From positions 4,526,001 to 4,590,000 of the forward strand of contig NZ_CP041783.1 in assembly GCF_007567505.1 (NCBI RefSeq): a DNA stretch of 64,000 nt, read 5' to 3'. The DNA is from Shewanella donghaensis. Its GTDB lineage: Bacteria; Pseudomonadota; Gammaproteobacteria; Enterobacterales; Shewanellaceae. The notes beneath the pieces are model-generated. The model had not been told where the DNA came from. It saw nothing but the letters and a program-made list of their open reading frames with translations, and searched no databases. This document shows, in pieces, positions 27,375 through 37,042 of the stretch; within the stretch, counting starts at the first letter, position 1; every line of letters begins with the position of its first letter. The position numbers and the translations under genes were made by a program.

Positions 27375-28514
27375 ATGTTTGATTATGAAACGTTAAGATT
27401 TATCTGGTGGGCTCTGATTGGCGTATTGCTAGTTGGGTTTGCTGTTACTGACGGTTTTGATATGGGTGTGGGTGCGTTATTACCAATCATTGGTAAAGAC
27501 GACACTGAACGCCGTATTATGATTAACTCGATTGCACCGCATTGGGATGGTAACCAAGTTTGGTTAATTACCGCAGGTGGCGCCTTGTTCGCTGCTTGGC
27601 CAATGGTTTATGCTGTGTCTTTCTCGGGCTTTTATGTCGCAATGATGTTGGTGTTATTTGCCTTATTCATGCGTCCAGTTGGTTTTGATTACCGCTCGAA
27701 AATTGAAGATCCAAGATGGCGCAAGTCATGGGATTGGGCTCTATTTGTCGGTGGTTTTGTTCCGCCACTCATCATTGGTGTTGCGTTTGGTAACTTACTT
27801 CAAGGCGTGCCTTTTGAGTTTGACCAATTTCTACGTGCAACTTACCACGGTGGTCTAATTGGTTTATTAAACCCATTTGGTTTATTAGCCGGCTTAATCG
27901 CTGCAATCATGTTCATGATGCAAGGTGCTTCATGGTTACAAATGAAGACCGAAGGTGAGCTACGTGTTCGTGCTGTTAAAGCTGCACAAATTTGTGGTCT
28001 GCTAGTCACTGTATTGTTTGCTGCAGCGGGTGTTTGGTTAATGAATGGTATTGACGGTTATGTGATTACATCTGCAATCGATACTGCTGGTGCTTCAAAC
28101 CCAACAACTAAGACCGTGGCTATTGAAGCTGGTGCTTGGTTAGTTAACTACGATAAGTATCCAATCACTATGTTGTTCCCAGCATTAGGTTTGTTGATGC
28201 CTGTTCTAGTGATACTAGCGAGTCAGTTTAACCGTAGTGGTTTTGCATTCTTATTTAGCTCATTAGCGATTACAGGTGTTATTTTGACATGTGGTGCAGC
28301 AATGTTCCCATTCGTTATGCCTTCATCGCTTGATCCAAATGTGAGCTTAACTATGTGGGATTCTACTGCGAGTGAAATCACGCTGAATGTAATGACTTGG
28401 GCTGCAATAATCTTTGTACCAATAATACTAAGTTATACCGCTTGGACATATTACAAGATGTTTGGTCGCCTTAACCGCGAGTTCATTGAAAAGAACAAAG
28501 CATCACTTTATTAA
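27375..28514 (+). CDS. cydB: Cytochrome bd ubiquinol oxidase subunit II
   Basis: 379-residue integral membrane partner of CydA. It has the typical start FDYETLRFIWWALIGVLLVGFAVTDGFDMGVGALLP, followed by APHWDGNQVWLITAGGALFAAWP, the family signature. About nine hydrophobic helices. The ATG lies 15 bases after cydA with GAGGAG upstream. It is followed 13 bases later by cydX. Confidence 0.98.
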   Translation: MFDYETLRFIWWALIGVLLVGFAVTDGFDMGVGALLPIIGKDDTERRIMINSIAPHWDGNQVWLITAGGALFAAWPMVYAVSFSGFYVAMMLVLFALFMRPVGFDYRSKIEDPRWRKSWDWALFVGGFVPPLIIGVAFGNLLQGVPFEFDQFLRATYHGGLIGLLNPFGLLAGLIAAIMFMMQGASWLQMKTEGELRVRAVKAAQICGLLVTVLFAAAGVWLMNGIDGYVITSAIDTAGASNPTTKTVAIEAGAWLVNYDKYPITMLFPALGLLMPVLVILASQFNRSGFAFLFSSLAITGVILTCGAAMFPFVMPSSLDPNVSLTMWDSTASEITLNVMTWAAIIFVPIILSYTAWTYYKMFGRLNREFIEKNKASLY

Positions 28515-28527
28515 TTAAGGAGCCATT

Positions 28528-28653
28528 ATGTGGTATTTCGCTTGGATTTTAGGTGTATTACTCGCCTGTGCTTTTGGCATCATTAATGCGCTTTGGCTTG
28601 AAAACACTGAGAATTTAGATCGTATTAACGAGTCTGAAGCTAAAAATAAGTAA
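28528..28653 (+). CDS. cydX: Cytochrome bd oxidase small subunit CydX
   Basis: 41-residue single-helix subunit that stabilises the heme sites of the CydAB oxidase. The sequence starts MWYFAWILGVLLACAFGIIN and continues ALWLENTEN, the conserved CydX pattern with W2, the ACAFGIINALW core and acidic residues after the helix. AAGGAG lies 7 bases before the ATG. It ends directly before the operon terminator. Confidence 0.95.
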   Translation: MWYFAWILGVLLACAFGIINALWLENTENLDRINESEAKNK

Positions 28654-28674
28654 GTGTTTTAAGTTGTAAAATAT

Positions 28675-28704
28675 AAAACCCTGCCAACGTGCAGGGTTTT
28701 TTAT
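28675..28704 (+). terminator. Terminator of the cydABX operon
   Basis: A 10-bp stem AAAACCCTGC/GCAGGGTTTT (28675-28684 with 28691-28700) is followed by further T. Confidence 0.92.
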
Positions 28705-28788
28705 TGGCTGTCATTTATGGTATTAAATTATGGCTTGGTATTAGGGTATTAAATTATGGTTATAAATTGCAGTTATTGAATAGTGTCG

Positions 28789-29265
28789 TTATTGATAGCG
28801 AGCTGAGGTAATAAATTGCCCGAAGCTTTCACACCACACTATGACGGTATTGAATTCTGCTACTTTTACATCGTCAGTGATCGGGACGATAAAATTCTCA
28901 AAGGTGTTGATATCACCCACTTGAAGCAGGTTGGTTTTCTCTCGTTTGAAGTCTGCTTCTGTTTCAATAAATGTTTTTGATAAATACAGTTTGAAATCGG
29001 GTCCTGGTGATAGATTACCAATAAAGCTAATGTCATTCTGGCTAATAAACACCTGACCCTCTCCCCAATGCAGTAAATCGCTATCCTGTCTTTCAGTTGA
29101 AAATGTTGTTTCAAATAAATGCTGTTTTGCGAGAGTTTGAATTGACGCAGTCTCTGGTGATTTGGGCGCCGTCAAAATAGGTAAATAATAGATACCTGCA
29201 GCAAAACCGATAGCGAGAACGAGGCTGTGTGATCCTATGAGTGACAATACGACGCTTTTTTTCAT
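28789..29265 (-). CDS. DM13 domain exported protein
   Basis: 158 residues. One N-terminal hydrophobic segment (signal peptide or anchor, about residues 9-28) is followed by a DM13 domain: HWGEGQVFISQNDISFIGNLSPGPDFKLYLS, then FENFIVPITDDVKVAEFNTVIVWCESFGQFITSARYQ. The single Cys in VIVWCESF is the conserved DM13 cysteine. DM13 is proposed to be a redox-related domain, with function not settled. It is a single gene with an AGGGATAA ribosome-binding region; 14-bp tandem repeats lie just upstream. Confidence 0.85.
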   Translation of the reverse strand: MKKSVVLSLIGSHSLVLAIGFAAGIYYLPILTAPKSPETASIQTLAKQHLFETTFSTERQDSDLLHWGEGQVFISQNDISFIGNLSPGPDFKLYLSKTFIETEADFKREKTNLLQVGDINTFENFIVPITDDVKVAEFNTVIVWCESFGQFITSARYQ

Positions 29266-29276
29266 GATTATCCCTA

Positions 29277-29360
29277 TCTTGTTATGATGCTCTTGTTATA
29301 TGGCTCTTGTTATATGGGTCTTGTTATATGGGCCTTGCTATATGGATTTTGTTATAACGG
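29277..29360. repeat. Six tandem 14-bp units
   Basis: The unit TCTTGTTATATGGG repeats at 29277, 29291, 29305, 29319, 29333 and 29347. The centre copies are nearly identical and the outer ones decayed. It begins 12 bases upstream of the DM13 start codon, so it occupies the leader or promoter of that gene. Confidence 0.88.
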
Positions 29361-29454
29361 CCTTATTAGTGTGTGGTGGTTAAGTTTAACAGTGAAGAAC
29401 CGTTTACAAATAGTTGATTATTAACCAAAGTGTAAACTGTTAAATTAAAGGCAT

Positions 29455-29490
29455 AAAAAAGGTACAAGTAATGATTTACTTATACCTTTT
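29455..29490 (-). terminator. Minus-strand terminator below the chemoreceptor gene
   Basis: A 14-bp stem with one mismatch (29458-29471 with 29476-29489), then T on the minus strand. It lies about 105 bases after the chemoreceptor stop. Confidence 0.75.
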
Positions 29491-29593
29491 AAATTAGTGC
29501 TGTTTAAGCTTTATTTTAGTTTTTTATCCCTTTCATTGCCCGTTTGGGCGTCCTTTTTACAGTCCTTTTTAAAGCCCCTTTTAAAGCCCTTGG

Positions 29594-31597
29594 CTAAACC
29601 TTAAAGAAGTTAATCTTGCTTTTAAGCTCACCTGCAATTGTTGTGAGGCCTTTTGCGGCTTCTAGGGTTTCTCCTGCTCGATTTTGGCCTTCATTGGCCA
29701 AGGCTGATATCTCATGCAGGTTTCGGGTAACTTCGTCTGCCACTGCGCTCTGCTGCTCTGTAGCGCTAGCAATGCTGCTGGTAAATGTGGCTAGCTCACC
29801 AATGCTAGTAGTTATTTGGCTTAGTTGCTCACTACTCTGATTACCTTGGTCTGCAGATTTTGAACCTAATTCGTGGCTGTCAGCCATTTGTTGGGCGGTG
29901 ACTTTGACCATTGATTGCAACTGTGCAATGGTTTTACTAATTTCAGATATCGAACTTTGAGTGCGCTGAGCAAGGGATCGAACCTCATCCGCTACCACGG
30001 CAAAGCCGCGTCCTTGTTCGCCGGCTCTGGCGGCTTCAATGGCGGCATTTAATGCCAGTAGATTGGTTTGATCGGCAATACCGTTTATCACTTCTGTGAC
30101 TGTGTTTATCGCCTCACTTTCTTTACTGACATTTTCAATGTTGTGCTGACTATCCGTGAGTTGATTGCTTAGGGTTTTGAGTGATTCAACAACAACACTA
30201 AGTTGCTGATGACCACTACGTGATGCTTCATCGACTTGCTGGCTTTTAAGTGCGCCTTCACTTGAATGATGGGCTACGTCGCGTATAGATGCTGACATTT
30301 CTTCAATTGCGGTGGCAATTTGATTGGTTTGCATCATCAAGGCTTGGGACTCATCACCATTTAAAGTCGCCATCTGTTGTGCTTCAAGCGCTTGTTGTTG
30401 CAAGCTTTCAACTGAGTGCAGTAATGAGTCAATTAACTCTTTAAGGTTGTTGGACATATTAGCCGCGCTTAAGGTAATGCGATCAATTTCATTATTACTG
30501 TTAGGATTACTGACTTCAAACTCTTGTAATAAATCACCTTCACCTAGTGCCTGTAATTGTTTTTGTAATTTTTGCAATGGAGCAAGGGCTTTTATGAGTA
30601 ATAACGATAACAGGCTACTAATCAGTATAATGCCAAATATTGCCACACCGATTGTGATATAAAGCAATTCGAGGCTTTCATTGTTTAACTCGGATACTTT
30701 GGTTAATCCGATTAAGGTCCAGTTCCACCCTGGGATTGCAATGCTGTTGGTGTAAATGCTGTCTTGTTGGCTGTCTTCAAATTCGCCGCTGAAGTGCTTA
30801 CCAATAAATTGACTAGGATCGATACCGCCGATTAAATCTGCTGTTACCAGTTTACCGACTTCATAATTAGGGTGTGAAATGATGCGGTTATCTGTATTTC
30901 TGACCATCATAAAATAACCCGTTTCTTCAATGGTTAAATGGTTAATGGTTTTTTGTAGTTCAGCTATTGAAGATGAAATATCAAATCCAATATAGAGAAT
31001 ACCAATCACTGCGCCACTATCATTTTTTAATGGGCGATATACGGTCATGTAATCTTTGCCAAATAACTTGGCGTAACCTTCGTAGCTCTCGCCCTTGATC
31101 AATGCTTGATAACCAGGGTGTTCTTTACCTAAATAGGTCACCAGTGCTCTTTTACCATCTTGTTTTTTTACCGATGTTGAAATCCGTAAAAAATCATCGC
31201 CATCTTTAACAAATAGGGTTGCGGTGCCACCGGTTAAATTAGAGAAACGATCGACTTTACTTTTTGAGGCGTTGATTTGTTCTTTTTCATGGACGAGGGC
31301 GGGTGTGGGCTTACTGAAGATCTTAACTGTACGATCAGGTTTATAGAATTCTCCAGGGTACATTGCACGTAAAATATCTGCATTTCGACGGGCAAGGTTT
31401 AATAAGCTGACATACTGTAATTCAATCAAGTCGGCATTACTTTGCATTTGCTCGTTCATCGCATCAACGGCTTTAGTTTTAAGCACATTTGATGAGCTGT
31501 AATATGACACAGATGAAATAATGCTAAATACGACAATAGAAAGAACGAGAGAGAAATAAGCAATTTGCTTGGTGATAGACCAACTTCGATAATTCAT
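29594..31597 (-). CDS. Methyl-accepting chemotaxis protein with Cache sensor
   Basis: 667-residue transmembrane chemoreceptor. It has TM1 at about residues 13-33 and a large periplasmic Cache-type domain ([40 protein letters not shown]), which resembles the Cache3-Cache2 fusion class. TM2 is at about 310-335, then a HAMP domain and a long cytoplasmic coiled coil. The signalling hairpin tip contains [19 protein letters not shown]. It feeds the CheA/CheW pathway; the ligand is unknown. AAGGAAG precedes the ATG at 31597. No C-terminal CheR-docking pentapeptide is seen (ends KINFFKV). Confidence 0.95.
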   Translation of the reverse strand: MNYRSWSITKQIAYFSLVLSIVVFSIISSVSYYSSSNVLKTKAVDAMNEQMQSNADLIELQYVSLLNLARRNADILRAMYPGEFYKPDRTVKIFSKPTPALVHEKEQINASKSKVDRFSNLTGGTATLFVKDGDDFLRISTSVKKQDGKRALVTYLGKEHPGYQALIKGESYEGYAKLFGKDYMTVYRPLKNDSGAVIGILYIGFDISSSIAELQKTINHLTIEETGYFMMVRNTDNRIISHPNYEVGKLVTADLIGGIDPSQFIGKHFSGEFEDSQQDSIYTNSIAIPGWNWTLIGLTKVSELNNESLELLYITIGVAIFGIILISSLLSLLLIKALAPLQKLQKQLQALGEGDLLQEFEVSNPNSNNEIDRITLSAANMSNNLKELIDSLLHSVESLQQQALEAQQMATLNGDESQALMMQTNQIATAIEEMSASIRDVAHHSSEGALKSQQVDEASRSGHQQLSVVVESLKTLSNQLTDSQHNIENVSKESEAINTVTEVINGIADQTNLLALNAAIEAARAGEQGRGFAVVADEVRSLAQRTQSSISEISKTIAQLQSMVKVTAQQMADSHELGSKSADQGNQSSEQLSQITTSIGELATFTSSIASATEQQSAVADEVTRNLHEISALANEGQNRAGETLEAAKGLTTIAGELKSKINFFKV

Positions 31598-31726
31598 TAT
31601 ATTGCTTCCTTACAAAAGATAATGACAATCTATTAGAATAGCTCACTTTTTGACTTGATTGAGATCATTGTTTTATTATTATTTTACTATTATTTTTCTC
31701 TTTAAAAATTAAACACTTCCTAAATA

Positions 31727-31755
31727 AAAAGCGGCGCATGAATGCGCCGCTTTTA
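31727..31755 (-). terminator. Terminator of the RND efflux operon
   Basis: Near-perfect 13-bp stem AAAAGCGGCGCAT/ATGCGCCGCTTTT (31727-31739 with 31742-31754). It is flanked by A and T tracts, so it can work in both directions. Confidence 0.92.
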
Positions 31756-31777
31756 TTATTTTAAATAGCGAAAAACA

Positions 31778-34700
31778 CTATGCTGTTAATGGTGACAATA
31801 CTGCGGTGTTTGCTTTCCTTGTTTTCATTAATAACAGATACATAGTGGGTACCCAAATCAATGAAAGCAGGGTAGTCAATAATGTGCCACCGGCGATAGC
31901 AATGGCAAAAGGTGGCCAGAAACCTCCACCTGCAATGATAAGTGGTAAGAAGCCGCCAATGGTGGTGATGGTAGTAGAGCCAATATGTCTGCCACAGCCA
32001 CTGACAATGTTGATAATGGTATCAAGACTCCCTTGTCTTGCTTCAGGCATATCTTCGAGTTCTGCCAAAATGACAATTGCAGCGTTTATTGCCAGTCCCA
32101 TCAAACCCAGTAAGCCAATAATTACGGTAAAACCAAACGGATAACCAAAGGCGTAAACAGCTAAAAGGCCAAGACCAGCAGATTGAAATGCGCTTAATAA
32201 AATAATAGCGGTTAATCTGAATGAATTAAAAGATAGCACCACGGTTGCCAGTAATAAGGTCACTACCACAACGATGTTAGACAATAGATTGCCTACGGCT
32301 TCGTTTCGCTTAGCACTTTCACCGCCGATTTCTAAATGGTAACCCGCAGGCAGCTCAATTTGATTCAATTTATCTTTCACTTCATTGAGTACTTTCCCCG
32401 GTAGAACGCCACTGACAATATAAGCTTCAATGGTGTTAACCCGTTCACCATTTCGTCTTGGAATTCCGCCGCGGCTGACATTAATCTCATTTTGAGATAT
32501 TGCGGACAAAGGAATGATAGCGCCATCAGTAGAGACTAAATTGAGCTCTGATAACCGAGTCGCTTGTTCTCTGGAGGTATCGGCTAAACGCACCCGAACC
32601 GGTAAGGATTCTGTTTGCTCCAATATACTGCCACCGATAATTCCGGTGGTGGACATTTCAATTTGTTTAGCAATATCGGTTAGGCTCAAACCACTCATTA
32701 AGCTGGCGTCTTCATTGACTTGCATCCACACTTTTGGTGAGCCAGCACTCAGGGTGGCACGAGTATGAATGACATCATTGGTTTGCATTAATAAGCCGCG
32801 GGCTTGCTCACCGATATGGTTTAACGTATCAAGTGATGGGCCATATATTCTCAGTTCAACGGGTGCATTGAATGGCGGGCCTTGTTCTAGCTTTCTTACT
32901 AAAATTTGTGCTTGTGGGAAGTCTTGATCAAACTCTATTTGCAATGACTTTATCAAACGGTTTGCAGCGTCAAAGTCAGTGACTTTCACCATCGCTTGGG
33001 CATAGTTTGCTGCGCCTTGTTGACGTTGAGTGAGGTTGTAGTAAAACGAAGGCGTGTTGCCACCGATGACCCAGGTACTCATTTCAACATCTTCAATCGC
33101 ACTCAAGCGCTTATCAATTAATGTGACTTGCTGGCGGGTATTTTCTAAACTCACATGGGATGCGAGGTACACTTCAATTTGAAACATATCGCGATCTGAT
33201 GGCGGGAAAAACTGTTCAGTCATTTTGGTGGAAGCAAAAAAACCAACAAGGGGTAATATACCAATGAGCACGGCGGTGATAAGTGGTCGCTTTAATCCCA
33301 TACGTAAACTGCTTTGAAAAGCATGGCTAAGACGCGGGAATTCCATGCCTTTTTGATACCAAGCCATCGATTCATTGTCTTGGCTAAAACGTCCTGCTAA
33401 GCCCGCAATAATAGTGTGGGAAATTAAGTAAGAACCCAGTAAAGCGAACATCACTGAAATGGCGATACCACCAACAAATTCACCCGCAGCGCCAGGCATT
33501 AATACAATTGGGGCGAAGGCTAACATGGTGGTAATGGTTGAACCTGCCAGTGGCAACCACAGGTGATGCAAGGTTCTACTGACTGCTTCGAGTTTACTTA
33601 AGCCTTGTTTACGACGCTGTGCAATAGCATCAACAATCACAATGGCGTTATCCACCATAATCCCTAGCGCGACGACTAGACCTGTTACCGACATTTGGTG
33701 GATTGGCAGGCCGGTATACTTCATACAGGCAAGGGTAAATAAGGCGGTTAATGGCAGTGACAATGACACTATGACCGCGTTTCTTAAGCCTAAAGTCAGC
33801 ATCAGTACAAATAGAATGATAATGAAACCTTGGATCAAATTAATGACCAAATCACCTAAACGGACACTGGTATAGCCTTGTTGATCAAACAGCCATTGAA
33901 CTTCGATATTGGCGGGTAGGTTAGCACTAAAGTCATCAACAACTTTACTGACCTGAGCTTGCCATTTATCCACACGGTTATCTTCCAGCATTCTGGCCGA
34001 TACCATCACGCCTTCAGCGCCATTAATCAGGGCGATACTGGTGGCGGGAGTTTTAGGTTGGCGACTAATATCAGCAACGTCACCTAGACGAATAATTCGT
34101 CCATCAGTGTCGATTTTAAGCGGAACTTGTTTGACACGGGTAATGGAATCAAGCTCACCTGAGACTTCAATTAAGGCTTTAAACGTAGCATTATTGATTT
34201 CACCAGCCGATATTTTACTGTCAGCATTAGATAAGATTGCTGCAATACTTGCAGGGGTTAATTTGAGTTGGCTGATTTTATTGCCATCAAGTTTTACTAA
34301 GATTTCTTCATCCGGCGTTCCGGCTAAATTGACGAAATCGGTGCCATTTAATATGCGTAATTTACTCTGTAACTCTTTAGCGTAACGCTTTAGTACGTCA
34401 ATACGCACAGGCGTGTCGCTATTCCATACCAAGCCTAAAATAGCAGTGTTAGCGTAACCAGTTTGGTCATCCAAGATACTGTTTTTGGCAGGTTGGGGCA
34501 GTTTGTATTCGCTGTCTGAAATTAAATCTCGCGCTCTTGACCACACTGGTGCAGTGTCCGTTATGGTGTCTTTTAGCTCTAACTGAATCACTGAAATACC
34601 CGGTCTAGAGGTAGATTGCACCAGCTTTAATTCTTCTAAGCTGCGTAATTCATTTTCTAACACTTCAGTAACTAATGCTTCGACTCGTTCAGCTGAAGCA

Positions 34701-34852
34701 CCAGGGTATTGGGTCACAACAGAAGCAAAACGGTTGGTAATAGTTGGGTCTTCTGTGCGTGGTAAACTGCTAATGGCGCCAAGCCCTGCCACCAATAACA
34801 GTGCAATCATTAAACTGGCGAGTCTGCCATTTTCAACAAACGCCTTAATCAT
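31778..34852 (-). CDS. RND efflux transporter, inner-membrane pump (HAE1-type)
   Basis: 1024-residue AcrB/MexF-superfamily proton-driven pump. The typical N-terminal helix, two large periplasmic loops and two six-helix membrane blocks are visible. Marker segments are YPGASAERVEALVT near the N-terminus, GLVVALGIMVDNAIVIVDAI with the TM4 Asp pair region, and GLLGLMGLAINAAIVILAEL in the second half. Its ATG overlaps the stop of the adaptor gene by four bases (ATGA), so the two are translationally coupled. An outer-membrane TolC partner is not in the operon. Substrates cannot be inferred. Confidence 0.95.
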   Translation of the reverse strand: MIKAFVENGRLASLMIALLLVAGLGAISSLPRTEDPTITNRFASVVTQYPGASAERVEALVTEVLENELRSLEELKLVQSTSRPGISVIQLELKDTITDTAPVWSRARDLISDSEYKLPQPAKNSILDDQTGYANTAILGLVWNSDTPVRIDVLKRYAKELQSKLRILNGTDFVNLAGTPDEEILVKLDGNKISQLKLTPASIAAILSNADSKISAGEINNATFKALIEVSGELDSITRVKQVPLKIDTDGRIIRLGDVADISRQPKTPATSIALINGAEGVMVSARMLEDNRVDKWQAQVSKVVDDFSANLPANIEVQWLFDQQGYTSVRLGDLVINLIQGFIIILFVLMLTLGLRNAVIVSLSLPLTALFTLACMKYTGLPIHQMSVTGLVVALGIMVDNAIVIVDAIAQRRKQGLSKLEAVSRTLHHLWLPLAGSTITTMLAFAPIVLMPGAAGEFVGGIAISVMFALLGSYLISHTIIAGLAGRFSQDNESMAWYQKGMEFPRLSHAFQSSLRMGLKRPLITAVLIGILPLVGFFASTKMTEQFFPPSDRDMFQIEVYLASHVSLENTRQQVTLIDKRLSAIEDVEMSTWVIGGNTPSFYYNLTQRQQGAANYAQAMVKVTDFDAANRLIKSLQIEFDQDFPQAQILVRKLEQGPPFNAPVELRIYGPSLDTLNHIGEQARGLLMQTNDVIHTRATLSAGSPKVWMQVNEDASLMSGLSLTDIAKQIEMSTTGIIGGSILEQTESLPVRVRLADTSREQATRLSELNLVSTDGAIIPLSAISQNEINVSRGGIPRRNGERVNTIEAYIVSGVLPGKVLNEVKDKLNQIELPAGYHLEIGGESAKRNEAVGNLLSNIVVVVTLLLATVVLSFNSFRLTAIILLSAFQSAGLGLLAVYAFGYPFGFTVIIGLLGLMGLAINAAIVILAELEDMPEARQGSLDTIINIVSGCGRHIGSTTITTIGGFLPLIIAGGGFWPPFAIAIAGGTLLTTLLSLIWVPTMYLLLMKTRKANTAVLSPLTA

Positions 34853-35976
34853 AATGACCTCGCCACAGCTTCAGAGCTGGGATTAACCACTTGACCTACA
34901 ACCAATTTGTGTAGACCTTGAGTGACGATGACATCGTTATTTTTGATTGCGCCATTGATGAAAGCTTGTTGTTCGTTGGTGTAGATAATATCGATATCGC
35001 GGCGTTCAATTTTAGCTAAGCCTTCGGCATTTTTGCTGACAACAAATACATTCCATAAACCCCTCATGCCATCGGTTAATGAAGATATCGGTACCCAGTA
35101 GCCTTTTGTATTAACTTGTTGTTGGTATTCAAGGTAAGCAATTTCACCATTAATAATTGAGGTAGTTAAAGCGTCACTGGGTAAAATTATCCGTAATTGA
35201 ACCGTACGTGTTACAGCATCAATTTCAGCACTAATGCCGGCAATATTGCCTTTAATGCTTGAACGTCCAATGGTAATATCGACTTTTTGATGAGTTGATA
35301 ATGTCTGAGCCACATCAATTGGCACCCCAATATAAGCTTGTTGCTGGCTGGTACCAATGAGGGTAAATACTGGGCTACCTAAGGCAATCACTTCGCCTAA
35401 GTTATGTTGTCGTTTACTGATGGTGCCATCAAAAGGAGCCACAAGAACGGATTTTTCAAGCTTGAGTTCAGTTGCATATAAAGATGCTTGCAGACGTTTT
35501 TGATTGGCTTGTAGGCTTGAAACCTGCTGTTGGTTCTCATCAAATTGTTGTTGAGACACATACTGTTTTTTCTTCAGCTCAATTGAACGGTTAAAGTTAC
35601 TCTGGGCTAAATCTAAATCTGCTTGGGTTTGTTGCAGTGAAGCGGAGAGTTGTTGTTGCTCTGCTTGTAATAGCTGGGTGTTTAAACGGGCAAGTTTTTG
35701 GCCTTTAGTGACTTTATCGCCGCTATCGACATAGATATTACTGAGCTTACCAGCAAGTTCAAAGCCTATTCCCGTGGTATCCGCTGAACGGACAATACCG
35801 GTATACCTTTGTTGATGCAGATAATGCGGTGTTTCATTAAGAGGCTGTGTTATCACATTGGGTACTGTGATTTTTGCTGATGCAGTGACTTGCTGCTCAG
35901 TACAAGCACTTAAAAAGAGCAAGCCAATGATAATTGGCAATATATTAACCGAGCGCAGTGCTGTCACTTTATTCAT
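34849..35976 (-). CDS. RND efflux periplasmic adaptor (MFP) lipoprotein
   Basis: 375 residues from the ATG at 35976, which has AGGA 8 bases upstream; an ATG at 35985 would add three residues. The signal peptide ends in lipobox LSAC, then the adaptor follows: barrel-sandwich halves (GIGFELAGKLSNIYVDSGDKVTKGQKLARLN and VLVAPFDGTISKRQHNLGEV), a helical hairpin rich in Gln/Leu between them, and a C-terminal beta domain. It links the pump to an outer-membrane channel. It is transcribed divergently from the TetR regulator, with two operators in between. Confidence 0.95.
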   Translation of the reverse strand: MNKVTALRSVNILPIIIGLLFLSACTEQQVTASAKITVPNVITQPLNETPHYLHQQRYTGIVRSADTTGIGFELAGKLSNIYVDSGDKVTKGQKLARLNTQLLQAEQQQLSASLQQTQADLDLAQSNFNRSIELKKKQYVSQQQFDENQQQVSSLQANQKRLQASLYATELKLEKSVLVAPFDGTISKRQHNLGEVIALGSPVFTLIGTSQQQAYIGVPIDVAQTLSTHQKVDITIGRSSIKGNIAGISAEIDAVTRTVQLRIILPSDALTTSIINGEIAYLEYQQQVNTKGYWVPISSLTDGMRGLWNVFVVSKNAEGLAKIERRDIDIIYTNEQQAFINGAIKNNDVIVTQGLHKLVVGQVVNPSSEAVARSL

Positions 35977-36078
35977 ACTCAACATCCTATTGCTGTCGCA
36001 ACTTCCTTAATCTCAATTAAATCAATACTTAATCGTACTTAAAATTTGAGTGCATCTAATAATGCAGTGATAATAAAC

Positions 36079-36094
36079 TAGACTGTATAGTCTA
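36079..36094. promoter_or_regulatory. TetR-type operator copy 1 of the efflux locus
   Basis: Perfect 16-bp palindrome-type site TAGACTGTATAGTCTA (arms TAGACT/AGTCTA). It lies in the divergent gap between the adaptor gene and the TetR gene, within a 26-bp block (36076-36101) repeated 44 bases later. Confidence 0.8.
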
Positions 36095-36122
36095 TTTTGT
36101 AATTAGTTTATTTCTATAAAAC

Positions 36123-36138
36123 TAGACTGTCCAGTCTA
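36123..36138. promoter_or_regulatory. TetR-type operator copy 2 of the efflux locus
   Basis: TAGACTGTCCAGTCTA, with the same arms as copy 1 and a 44-base centre-to-centre spacing (about four helical turns). The flanking AAAC and the following TTTGT are also repeated. Two sites in a divergent promoter region next to a TetR gene suggest auto-repression plus repression of the pump. Confidence 0.8.
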
Positions 36139-36220
36139 ATTTGTGATTAAATGTGATTGAGTGTTAAGTCACTGTTGCTAAGAAGCGCAAATGTAAGCAT
36201 AAAAATAAGAAGATTTAATT

Positions 36221-36862
36221 ATGAGCAATGTCCAAGATCCTACACCTTGTGTTCACGGTGCGCCAAAAACGCGCAGTGAACAAAAACGCATGCAAATTTT
36301 ACATGCGGCAATTGAGCTGTTTTGTGTTCAGGGCTTTCCGAACACCAGTATGGACTTGGTCGCTAAAAAAGCTGAAGTCTCTAAGCAGACGGTTTATTCT
36401 CATTTTGGCTCTAAAGACGAGTTATTTGTAGCTGCGATTGAATCTAAATGTGTGGTGCATCAGCTAACTGGCAACTTGTTGGATGATGCTGTAAACGTAG
36501 AGCAAACCATTACCATGTTTGCTCAGCAATTTAGTGATTTAATCGTTAGTGAGGAAGTCTTGGCAGTGTTTAAAACTTGTCTTGCTCATGCTGATACTCA
36601 TCCAGAGTTGTCGAAATTGTATTTCGATGCCGGCCCTAAACACCTGCTAGCTTTGCTGGCTGATTATTTGACGACAGTAAATCAACATGATGAGTTCTAT
36701 TTTCCTCATCCACACGACAGCGCTGTAAGGTTATGCTTAATGTTATTTGGTGAGCTGAAATTACGCCTAGAACTAGGGCTTGATGTTGCAGATTTACTGC
36801 CGCGACGGGCGCAATATATTGAAGAAACTGTGAAGATGTTTTTGTGCGCCCATAAAAAATAA
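36221..36862 (+). CDS. TetR/AcrR family transcriptional repressor
   Basis: 213 residues. The N-terminal helix-turn-helix is RSEQKRMQILHAAIELFCVQ through VSKQTVYSHFGSKDELF, the TetR signature. The C-terminal ligand-binding domain resembles the AefR-like class. It is divergent from the RND adaptor-pump operon with two matching operators in between, so it most likely represses the pump and itself until an inducing compound binds. Confidence 0.93.
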   Translation: MSNVQDPTPCVHGAPKTRSEQKRMQILHAAIELFCVQGFPNTSMDLVAKKAEVSKQTVYSHFGSKDELFVAAIESKCVVHQLTGNLLDDAVNVEQTITMFAQQFSDLIVSEEVLAVFKTCLAHADTHPELSKLYFDAGPKHLLALLADYLTTVNQHDEFYFPHPHDSAVRLCLMLFGELKLRLELGLDVADLLPRRAQYIEETVKMFLCAHKK

Positions 36863-37042
36863 ACCATTTAATAAATAAGTGCTGCAGGATGCATAATTAC
36901 TTTGTTGAACAAGAAATAAATGATGGACTAAGATCTGTAATATACTGAATTTGTGATCCAATTTGATACAATAATAGTATAGACGTTAAGATTTATACCT
37001 GATAATTTCTGGCCAATATAATAATGAGAAAGGAAGCTGTAA

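Noticed and set aside
29277-29360. CRISPR array
   Set aside because: Units are 14 bp in direct tandem with no spacers and no cas genes.
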